Assembly: GCA_007128555.1 (NCBI GenBank)
Contig: SKXF01000290.1
Coordinates: 1-9,302 of the forward strand
Direction of reading: 5' to 3'
DNA length: 9,302 nucleotides
Origin: Clostridia bacterium
Lineage (GTDB): Bacteria > Bacillota_E > SLMV01 > PUMD01
In this document: in pieces, positions 1 through 5,801 of the stretch
Layout of the letters: every line of letters starts with the position of its first letter
Position numbering within the stretch: the stretch's first letter is position 1
The notes under the pieces: generated by a model
The model's database searches: none
What the model saw: the letters and a program-made list of their open reading frames with translations, nothing else
Told to the model about the DNA's origin: nothing
Program-made: the position numbers and the translations under genes

Positions 1-284
1 ACGATCCTGCCGGTGCTCCGAATCTCATCGCCGGACTTGATGTCCGCGAAGGGCCCGAGAATCACGACCCCCACGGTATCCTTTTCGAGGTTGAAAGCCA
101 TGCCGTAGACGCCGGTGCTGAACTGCAGCAGCTCCCCGGCCATCGCCCCCCGCAGTCCGTAAACCTGCGCGACCCCGTCAGCCACCTCTATAACGGTACC
201 GACATGATCCACATCGACTTTGATCTCGTAGCTCTCGAGCTGCTGGCGCAGAATTGAACTAACCTCATCTATCCTGGCACTCAA
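1..284 (-). CDS. atpA: ATP synthase F1 subunit alpha, N-terminal part (runs off the window)
   Basis: Subunit alpha of the F1 head forms the catalytic hexamer with beta and carries the non-catalytic nucleotide sites; it is a peripheral membrane-complex protein on the cytoplasmic side. Only the first 94 codons are in the window. The translation contains SARIDEVSSILRQQLESYE, then VGTVIEVADGVAQVYGL, AMAGELLQF and VGVVILGPF, which match the N-terminal delta-binding segment and beta-barrel of AtpA. The Walker A region lies beyond base 1. I chose the TTG at 284-282, which overlaps the TGA of atpH by four bases (TTGA) and follows a GAGG ribosome-binding sequence by about four bases. No ATG is available in frame near this position. 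It is the third gene of the visible b-delta-alpha block, so gamma, beta and epsilon probably follow outside the window. Identification is secure; the exact start is inferred. Confidence 0.93.
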   Translation of the reverse strand, partial: MSARIDEVSSILRQQLESYEIKVDVDHVGTVIEVADGVAQVYGLRGAMAGELLQFSTGVYGMAFNLEKDTVGVVILGPFADIKSGDEIRSTGRI

Positions 285-856
285 CTGTCCTCATCCCTTC
301 CTATCGGCATCTGTCGATCAGATGCTGCAGACATCAGCTTCCTGATGCTCTGCAGTCGCCCCTTGAGGCTACCGTCCATTTTCAGGTCATCGATCCTGAC
401 CACCAGTCCACCGAGAAGGGTGGGATCGTGATGCTGCCGCAGGACCACCTCAGCATCCTCGCGTCGACACAGGGCCTCCCGCAGGTCCTCTGTGACCTCG
501 GAGGGAAGATCCATCGCCGTGTACACGTCGGCGGCCCGAACGCCCCTGGACTCGAGGACGCACCTGCGGAACTGCTCTGCAATGCCACCCAGCAGGTCCT
601 CCCGGCTCCGTTCAATGAGAAGGAGCAGGAAGTGCCAGAGGGCCAGGGGCACCTCCTCTTTCAGGACCGCCTCGAGGATCTTCTCCTTGACCCGGGGGGC
701 AATGACGGGATGAACCCACACGAAGCGAAACGCCTCGCTGTCATCCGTCAGCGTCTCGAGCCACTGCAGGGACCGGTCGACCTCGTCGACGACGTCGCGT
801 TCGGCGCACCACTGATGCAGAATCTCTCCGTATTTTTCCGCCACGCTCAGGCTCAT
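281..856 (-). CDS. atpH: ATP synthase F1 subunit delta (OSCP family)
   Basis: Subunit delta sits on top of the F1 head and ties it to the b-subunit peripheral stalk. The 191-residue product is close to the usual 175-185. The N-terminal helical domain starts SVAEKYGEIL, in place of the usual A.RYA.AL pattern. The C-terminal signature is clear at about residues 143-170: DPTLLGGLVVRIDD, then DGSLKGRLQSI. The C-terminal tail after this signature (ASDRQMPIGRDEDS) is a little longer than usual. The ATG at 856-854 overlaps the TGA of atpF in an ATGA, and a GGAGAT ribosome-binding sequence lies about seven bases upstream. The downstream junction to atpA is a TTGA overlap, so translational coupling through b, delta and alpha is likely. 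Its place between b and alpha is the standard bacterial order. Confidence 0.94.
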   Translation of the reverse strand: MSLSVAEKYGEILHQWCAERDVVDEVDRSLQWLETLTDDSEAFRFVWVHPVIAPRVKEKILEAVLKEEVPLALWHFLLLLIERSREDLLGGIAEQFRRCVLESRGVRAADVYTAMDLPSEVTEDLREALCRREDAEVVLRQHHDPTLLGGLVVRIDDLKMDGSLKGRLQSIRKLMSAASDRQMPIGRDEDS

Positions 857-1338
857 GATCCATCTCCTATTTCGGTGATGAAACGGCGGGAGACGAGTCG
901 ATGATCCTCCGCGGTGACCAGGGCCTTCATCGAATCCGACACCGATCGGATCAGGATGCCTGCCATCTCCTCGCGCAGCTCGGTCAGGGCACGGTCTCGA
1001 TCCCGATCAACGGTATCGGTCATCCGAACCTTGAGGTGCTGCTCCTCGGCCCGGGCTCTCCTGAGCGCCTCCTCAAGGGCCTTCTCGCCTGATACCTCAC
1101 TGCGGCGAAACATCTCCTTCGCCTCACCATCAATGTTCTTCCAACGTCTCCGCCAGCCCTCCAGGCGCTCCTCGGCCTCGTCCCGGTTGCGCTCGGCCTG
1201 CTGCAGGCTCTCACTCACATCCTCCTCGTAGGAGCGGATGAACCGGGCCACCGGTTTCCGTCCGAAGCGAACGGCCACCACGACCAGGATCAGCAGGTTG
1301 AAAAAGGGCCACAAGTACGCCCAATCCAGAATGACCAC
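853..1338 (-). CDS. atpF: ATP synthase F0 subunit b
   Basis: Subunit b forms the peripheral stalk that anchors F1 to the membrane. The 161-residue product has the family layout: a single N-terminal membrane helix at about residues 5-26 (WAYLWPFFNLLILVVVAV), the short conserved segment RFGRKPVARFI, then a long charged coiled coil rich in Arg and Glu to the C-terminus. The start given is GTG, whose ribosome-binding sequence GGAGGAG abuts it; an ATT two codons later (1332-1330) has a more normal six-base spacing, so the true start is uncertain by two residues. It begins 11 bases after the wecB stop and overlaps atpH by ATGA. Subunits a and c and AtpI, which precede b in Bacillus, are absent here. 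A divergent b' is a possible alternative, but only one b-type gene is present before delta. Confidence 0.9.
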   Translation of the reverse strand: MVILDWAYLWPFFNLLILVVVAVRFGRKPVARFIRSYEEDVSESLQQAERNRDEAEERLEGWRRRWKNIDGEAKEMFRRSEVSGEKALEEALRRARAEEQHLKVRMTDTVDRDRDRALTELREEMAGILIRSVSDSMKALVTAEDHRLVSRRFITEIGDGS

Positions 1339-1349
1339 CTCCTCCGACT

Positions 1350-2504
1350 TCAGTCCACGTCGTCAAAGGCCCGCGCACGTTCGGACCGCAGGCCCCAGTA
1401 CCACTCCAGCGCGTCAGCAATCCGCACAGCCGCGCGCCCGTCCCCGTAGGGATTTCGCGCCGTCGACATGCGCAGGTGCAGGGCAGGGTCGTTGAGCAGA
1501 TCCCGGCATGCCGCCAGAACCCTCTCCTCTTCCGTGCCAACCTGCTGCACCGTTCCCGCCTCCACCGCCTCCTGGCGCTCGGTCTTGTCCCGGGTCAAGA
1601 GGACGGGAATCCCCAGGGCCGGCGCCTCTTCCTGCAAGCCTCCAGAATCTGTGACGATAAAATCAGCCCGGGCCATGAGGTTCGCCCAGTCAGAATAGGT
1701 CACGGGCTCGAGCATCAAGACCCGTTCCCTGCCCCTGAGCAGCTCCGCTGGCTTCCTCACCTCGGGATTCGGATGCACACTCAGCACCAGGTACACGTTC
1801 TCTTCCTCGTCTGCAAGGCGGGACAGGGCCCGGAACACGTTACGCAGGGGCTCACCGAAACTCTCGCGCCGATGCACCTCCACGAGCACGAGGCGGTGCC
1901 CTCCCCACGGCTCAGAGGCCAGGACCGGATCAGCAAAGCCCGGCTCCCGCTGGGTCATGTCCATGATGGCATCCACGGCCGTGTTTCCAGTGGTGAAGAT
2001 GCTGCCAGGATCGATCCCCTCGCACAGAAGGTGTTGTCGGTTCCGCTCGGTGGGTGCGAAATGAAGAACCGCCAGGTGATCGGTCAGCACCCGGTTCATC
2101 TCCTCGGGGAAGGGCTGATAGCGGTCAAAGGTCCGAAGGCCCGCCTCCACGTGTCCGACCGGCACCCGGCGATAGTAGGCCGCGAGGGAAGCCCCCAGGG
2201 TTGTCGCCGTATCGCCGTGAACCAGGAGCATATCCGGACGGACAGAGTCAAGGACGTCCTCCATGCCCCGGAGAACATTCACCATCACGTCCGTCAGGGT
2301 CTGGCGGGGGATCATGATGTTGAGGTCAAAATCAACGGGAATGTCGAAAAGGTCAAGGACCTGGTCCAGGATCTCCCGGTGCTGGCCCGTCACCGCCGTC
2401 ATCACCTCGAGATAGCTTCGACTGGCAAGCTCCCTGACGACGGGAGCCATCTTGATCGCTTCTGGCCTGGTACCGAAGCAGCAGAGGACCCGATATTTTC
2501 TCAA
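1350..2504 (-). CDS. wecB: UDP-N-acetylglucosamine 2-epimerase (non-hydrolysing)
   Basis: The enzyme interconverts UDP-GlcNAc and UDP-ManNAc in the cytoplasm, supplying ManNAc for teichoic-acid linkage units or other surface polysaccharides (MnaA in Bacillus). With the TTG start at 2504 it has 384 residues, the normal length. Family motifs in order: GTRPEAIK at 11-18, TGQH at 39-42, VHGDT at 95-99, HVEAGLRT at 118-125, PEEMNR at 133-138, HRRESFG at 211-217, SVHPNPEVR at 242-250 and TDSGGLQEEAP at 285-295. The active-site acids D98, E120 and E134 are present. Two family positions differ: HRRE is followed by Ser rather than the usual Asn, and TERPE reads TERQE (308-312). I chose TTG because it overlaps the tagO stop as TTGA and leaves almost no N-terminal excess; an ATG at 2645 would add 47 residues unlike the family and lie 145 bases inside tagO. 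It pairs functionally with the preceding TagO-like gene. Confidence 0.93.
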   Translation of the reverse strand: MRKYRVLCCFGTRPEAIKMAPVVRELASRSYLEVMTAVTGQHREILDQVLDLFDIPVDFDLNIMIPRQTLTDVMVNVLRGMEDVLDSVRPDMLLVHGDTATTLGASLAAYYRRVPVGHVEAGLRTFDRYQPFPEEMNRVLTDHLAVLHFAPTERNRQHLLCEGIDPGSIFTTGNTAVDAIMDMTQREPGFADPVLASEPWGGHRLVLVEVHRRESFGEPLRNVFRALSRLADEEENVYLVLSVHPNPEVRKPAELLRGRERVLMLEPVTYSDWANLMARADFIVTDSGGLQEEAPALGIPVLLTRDKTERQEAVEAGTVQQVGTEEERVLAACRDLLNDPALHLRMSTARNPYGDGRAAVRIADALEWYWGLRSERARAFDDVD

Positions 2505-3514
2505 TGGAAATGTTCTCTCCGTTCCAGATCCATCATCCCAGACTTCTTGGCACCGAAATACAGTGAGACGAAGGCAAAGGTGAGCACACCCAGGCCGGGA
2601 CCGGGACGCAGGTTGGCCAGGGCCAGGGCACTGATCCCCATCCATCCGCTGATGCAGTACATGATCAGTACCGTCTCGCGATGATTGAGGCCCATGTACA
2701 TCAGGCGGTGATGCAGGTGTCCCCGGTCCGCCGTGAAAACAGCCTGTCCATTGCGCCAGCGCCTGATGATGGCGTAGGCGGTGTCCATCAGGGGCAGTCC
2801 CAGGGCCAGGATCGGAATACCAAGGGCAATGGTCGCGGTGCTCTTCAGGGTGCCGGCAATCGCCACCGCTGCCAGCACAAAACCAAGGAACATCGAACCC
2901 GCATCCCCCATGAAGATCCGGGCCGGATGGAAGTTAAAGGGCAGAAAGCCCAGCCCCGCTCCCGCCACGGCCGCCGTCAGGTACAGGGCCACGGGGGGTT
3001 GTCCCGTCTGCACGGCGACGAAAAAGAAGGTGATGGCAGCGATGACAGCGACCCCGGCAGCCAGCCCGTCGAGGCCGTCTATGAGATTCAGCGCGTTGGT
3101 GAAGGCAAGCACCCAGATCACCGTCACAGGCACACTCCACATGCCAAAGTAGATGAACCCACCCCAGGGGTGGGTGACCTTCTCGATTTGAATCCCGTAG
3201 GACACCAGGATGAGGGCAGCAGCAATCTGTCCAAGGAGCTTGGCCCAGGGGGGAAGACGATACAGGTCGTCGAGCACACCGACGGCCACGATGAACCCGC
3301 CCGCGACCAGTACGCCCCGTAGAGAAGGATCCCTCACACTCGATATGAAATAAGTAAGTAGAAAGGTCAGATAAATGGCCACGCCACCCAGGTAGGGAAC
3401 TGGGAGCATGTGAGTGCTCCGGTCAACGGGACGATCCAGGCAATCTAGACGCAAAGCCAGCCGACGGATGAGCGGGGTGATGATGAGACCCAGCACAAGC
3501 GCAATGAGAAACAC
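2501..3514 (-). CDS. tagO: Undecaprenyl-phosphate N-acetylhexosamine-1-phosphate transferase (WecA/TagO/MraY family)
   Basis: This integral membrane enzyme transfers GlcNAc-1-P (or a related sugar phosphate) from the UDP-sugar to undecaprenyl phosphate, the first lipid step for teichoic acids and other wall glycopolymers. The 337-residue product is hydrophobic throughout, consistent with about 10-11 membrane helices. Motifs: VGVLDDLYRLPPWAKLLGQ at about 78-96 with the Asp pair D82-D83, NALNLIDGLDGLAAG at 140-154, NFHPARIFMGDAGS at 194-207, and DRGHLHHRL at 263-271. The HLHH cluster is typical of WecA/TagO rather than MraY. The start used is GTG at 3514-3512, which has no well-placed ribosome-binding site. 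An ATT at 3529-3527 lies about eight bases after AGAGGGG and would add IPDLS; an in-frame TGA a little further upstream limits the choice. The gene overlaps wecB by TTGA. WecA and TagO cannot be told apart from sequence alone. Confidence 0.92.
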   Translation of the reverse strand: MFLIALVLGLIITPLIRRLALRLDCLDRPVDRSTHMLPVPYLGGVAIYLTFLLTYFISSVRDPSLRGVLVAGGFIVAVGVLDDLYRLPPWAKLLGQIAAALILVSYGIQIEKVTHPWGGFIYFGMWSVPVTVIWVLAFTNALNLIDGLDGLAAGVAVIAAITFFFVAVQTGQPPVALYLTAAVAGAGLGFLPFNFHPARIFMGDAGSMFLGFVLAAVAIAGTLKSTATIALGIPILALGLPLMDTAYAIIRRWRNGQAVFTADRGHLHHRLMYMGLNHRETVLIMYCISGWMGISALALANLRPGPGLGVLTFAFVSLYFGAKKSGMMDLERREHFH

Positions 3515-3555
3515 CGATAGATCTGGAATGGCCCTCGCCCCTCTCCCTCAGTAGT

Positions 3556-3568
3556 CAACCGTATTGTA
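3556..3568 (-). promoter_or_regulatory. Candidate promoter for tagO-wecB-atp (extended -10)
   Basis: In the 88-nt gap between ywlG and tagO the minus strand reads TGATACAAT: a TACAAT -10 box (3568-3563), one mismatch from consensus, preceded by TGn as in extended -10 promoters. No convincing -35 box is found 16-18 bases upstream. Transcription would start near 3556, giving a leader of roughly 40 bases before tagO. I see no terminator hairpin in the gap, so read-through from the upstream operon is also possible. Confidence 0.35.
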
Positions 3569-3602
3569 TCACTCGACACAGGTCTTTTCCCAGTGCGAAC
3601 GA

Positions 3603-4193
3603 TCAGCAGGACTCCGGGTATCTCACGTTCTTGCCGTGGGGATCCTCTGGATACTGCGCCCTATACCCTCCCACCAGGGGCGGACGGGTCCGGGCAAGGG
3701 TCAGGTGCGCCCTTCCCACCGACTTCATGTGCAGGCGCACAGGCACAACCACTGGCCGGAGATGCATCCCTATGAAGGTGTCTCCAATGTCCATGCCCAG
3801 GTGTCCCTGGGCCCCATCCACCAGCGCCACATCGTCCATCTTATCCATCGCCCGGGACGCGACAGCACCACCGGCTGTGGCCGTCGGAATGACGGTCACC
3901 CGGGTCAGGCTGAACGCTCGAACAGCTGACCTGGGAATGACCAGGCAGCGATTGAGGTGCTCACAACACTGAACCGCCAGGTAAAGGCCCCTTCCAGAGG
4001 TAACCTCGTAGACGGTGTCAAAGACGGCAGCGGCTACGTCTTCGTTTCCGGCGGAGCCAATGCTCTCTCCGAGGATCTCGCTGGTACTGGCACCCAGGAC
4101 AAAGATATTGCCTTCCTCCGGATCGGCCACCTCGATGAGGATCTGTGCCGCAGTTCGAATCTCAGTGCGAACATCATGGGTATCTGTGGTCAT
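3603..4193 (-). CDS. ywlG: YwlG / UPF0340 (DUF436, TIGR01440) family protein
   Basis: This is a conserved Bacillota protein of unknown biochemical function. The 196-residue product carries the family's recognisable segments: VLGASTSEILGESIGSA at about 32-48, AVQCCEHLNRCLVI at 73-86, and a C-terminal block DGAQGHLGMDIGDTFIGM at 126-143 followed by HLRPVVVPVR. The Cys-Cys-Glu-His cluster (76-79) is the most striking potential active or metal site, but this is inference. No signal peptide or membrane helix is seen. I chose the ATG at 4193-4191: it lies one base after the rpiB TAG and seven or so bases after a GGAGAGG ribosome-binding sequence that sits inside the end of rpiB. A start at 4241 would add 16 residues unlike the family. 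In B. subtilis ywlG also directly follows ywlF/rpiB, which supports the call; glyA and upp, which follow there, are missing here. Confidence 0.88.
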   Translation of the reverse strand: MTTDTHDVRTEIRTAAQILIEVADPEEGNIFVLGASTSEILGESIGSAGNEDVAAAVFDTVYEVTSGRGLYLAVQCCEHLNRCLVIPRSAVRAFSLTRVTVIPTATAGGAVASRAMDKMDDVALVDGAQGHLGMDIGDTFIGMHLRPVVVPVRLHMKSVGRAHLTLARTRPPLVGGYRAQYPEDPHGKNVRYPESC

Positions 4194-4194
4194 C

Positions 4195-4704
4195 CTACCT
4201 CTCCGATCCGCCGGGGCAGTACTTTCCCTCGATCTCCGCAATGGCCCTCAACCGCGCGCGGTGCCTTCCCCCATCAAAGGGCGTGGTGCAGAACGCCTTC
4301 ACCGCATCCTCCACCAGGGCACCCCCTGTGACCCTGGCTCCCAGCGCCAGGACGTTGGCATCGTTGTGGGCCCGGGTCAACGCCGCCGTGCAGGAACAGC
4401 CGCAGACGGCAGCCCTCACCCCCGGCACCTTGTTCGCCGCAATGGCCATCCCGATCCCCGTTCCACACAGGAGAATCCCGGCGTCGCACTCGCCCCGGGA
4501 GACAGCCTCTGCGACGGGCAGGGCGAAAGATGGATAATCCACGGACTCCTCCGAATTCGCGCCGAAATCCAGGACCTGTATTCCCAGCTGGTCCAGCACC
4601 TCCAGAACGGTCTCCTTTACAGAAAAGCCGCCGTGATCACACCCCACGGCAACCCTTCGAAAAACGGACGCTCCGGCCTCTGCTCCCACGTTCATCCCCC
4701 TCAC
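4195..4704 (-). CDS. rpiB: Ribose-5-phosphate isomerase B (RpiB/LacAB family)
   Basis: The enzyme interconverts ribose 5-phosphate and ribulose 5-phosphate in the non-oxidative pentose phosphate pathway. Motifs fit RpiB well: VGCDHGGFSVK at about 20-30 with the Asp-His pair, VDYPSFA at 60-66, ILLCGTGIGMAIAANKVPG at 77-95 containing the catalytic Cys80, RAHNDANVLALG at 111-122 and GGRHRAR at 145-151. With the GTG at 4704 it has 169 residues, about 15-20 more than usual, all at the N-terminus (MRGMNVGAEAGASVF precedes the first strand). This GTG overlaps the preceding stop as GTGA. Other starts are an ATG at 4695 and a GTG at 4689; the last has the best ribosome-binding spacing (AGGGGG six bases upstream). 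The stop is a TAG, one base before the ywlG ATG. The match is to RpiB rather than the galactose-6-phosphate isomerase subunits LacA/LacB because of context, with no other lac gene nearby. Confidence 0.93.
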   Translation of the reverse strand: MRGMNVGAEAGASVFRRVAVGCDHGGFSVKETVLEVLDQLGIQVLDFGANSEESVDYPSFALPVAEAVSRGECDAGILLCGTGIGMAIAANKVPGVRAAVCGCSCTAALTRAHNDANVLALGARVTGGALVEDAVKAFCTTPFDGGRHRARLRAIAEIEGKYCPGGSER

Positions 4705-5801
4705 ATATGGTGGCAGATCTCATCCATGCCACGGGCTACCAATTGTTCTAACCGCGCTACCATGTTTTGATACCTGCTCAGAGGACCTCCGATGGGGTCA
4801 GGGACATCCCCCTCTCCCACCAGGCCTCCCAGGGTGAGGACCCTGGTGGCACCGCCCTCCCTCTCCTGCAGGTAACTTCGGACCTCGACCGCCTGCCCGG
4901 CCGTCATGGTCAGGGCGAGACCGACCCCATCCCAGTTGATCTCATCAAGACCCCGTGCGCGATGATCGTCCAGGTCATATCCGGCCTCCGAGGCAGCGAT
5001 GACCGACTCCTCCGTCGCAGGGCTTCCGCGATGGGGCCTCACCCCGGCCGATTCCACCCGGATGCTCCCGCCCAGCCGATCTGAAAGGATGGCAGCCGCG
5101 ACGGGACTCCTGCAGGTATTGCCCGTGCAGATCACCACCAGCGAACGATCACTGGAGAGCACCGGGCCGTACGCCTTGAGGTCGTCCAGGGACAGGGCCC
5201 CGCGTCGAAGAACGACGGGCACCTCCCCCGTCAGGTCAAGAACCGTGGACTCAACGGTTCCCTCCAGCCGGCCCCCGTCAATCACGCATTCAATCCGCCC
5301 TCCGAGGTGCTCAACGACCTCCGAGGCAGCCCGACAGCTGGGCTCACCGCTGGTGTTGGCGCTGGGGGCTGTGACAGGAACCCCAGCCTCCCGGATCAAG
5401 GCCCGGGCAGCAGGATGGTCGGGACATCGTATGCCAACGCCCTCGCGGCCCGCCGTCACCGCGTCGGGCACCCGGTTCGACCGCGGAAGGACCAGGGACA
5501 GGGGTCCCGGCCAGAAAGCATCCATGAAGGAGCGCGCCTGCTCCGACACCTCCCGCACCACCCCATCGAGCATTTCGGGACCGGTCACGGCCAGCAAAAG
5601 AGGCCGGTCCAGGGGTCGCCCCTTGACGTCATAGATCCGCTGCACGGCCTCCCGGTCAAGCCCGGAGGCGCCCAGTCCGTACACGGTCTCCGTGGGATAG
5701 GCGACCAGGGCTCCCCTGCGGATGTGCTCCGCCGCAGAGGCGATCATCTGCTGCCTCTGGGACTCAGAGGCTCCCACCCAGTCCATCACTTCCGTCTTCA
5801 T
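4701..5801 (-). CDS. Fusion: threonylcarbamoyl-AMP synthase (YwlC/Sua5 type) + low-molecular-weight phosphatase (YwlE type)
   Basis: One uninterrupted 366-codon frame joins two enzymes. Residues about 10-208 are a YrdC/Sua5 domain, which makes threonylcarbamoyl-AMP from Thr, bicarbonate and ATP for tRNA t6A: YPTETVYGLG at 35-44, KGRP at 60-63, VTAPSANTSGEP at 143-154 and ESTVLDL at 184-190. After a short linker (about 209-219), residues 220-366 are a low-molecular-weight phosphatase: VVICTGNTCRSP with the C225-x5-R231 loop, and the general-acid Asp in PDPIGGPLSRY (D335). The loop has Thr229 as in B. subtilis YwlE, where that Thr favours phosphoarginine over phosphotyrosine, so a protein-arginine phosphatase is plausible. 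The ATG overlaps the prmC stop (ATGA) and follows GAGGTG by seven bases. In B. subtilis ywlC and ywlE are separate genes near each other, so this looks like a fusion of neighbours. Both active sites appear complete. Confidence 0.93.
   Translation of the reverse strand: MKTEVMDWVGASESQRQQMIASAAEHIRRGALVAYPTETVYGLGASGLDREAVQRIYDVKGRPLDRPLLLAVTGPEMLDGVVREVSEQARSFMDAFWPGPLSLVLPRSNRVPDAVTAGREGVGIRCPDHPAARALIREAGVPVTAPSANTSGEPSCRAASEVVEHLGGRIECVIDGGRLEGTVESTVLDLTGEVPVVLRRGALSLDDLKAYGPVLSSDRSLVVICTGNTCRSPVAAAILSDRLGGSIRVESAGVRPHRGSPATEESVIAASEAGYDLDDHRARGLDEINWDGVGLALTMTAGQAVEVRSYLQEREGGATRVLTLGGLVGEGDVPDPIGGPLSRYQNMVARLEQLVARGMDEICHHM

Noticed and set aside
2505..2645. Upstream extension of wecB to an ATG at 2645
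   Set aside because: It would overlap tagO by 145 bases, and the extra residues (Cys- and Pro-rich) have no family counterpart; the TTGA overlap start is simpler.
1476..2684. A 402-codon plus-strand open frame opposite wecB
   Set aside because: Wholly antisense to a gene with all epimerase motifs; rich in His, Pro and Arg as expected of reverse-complement translation.
2681..3322. A 213-codon plus-strand open frame opposite tagO
   Set aside because: Antisense to a clear membrane transferase; the low-complexity Gly/His/Arg composition reflects the complement of membrane-helix codons.
4194..4241. Extension of ywlG to an upstream start at 4241
   Set aside because: It runs into rpiB and adds an Arg-rich stretch unlike the family; the ATG at 4193 has a well-placed ribosome-binding site.
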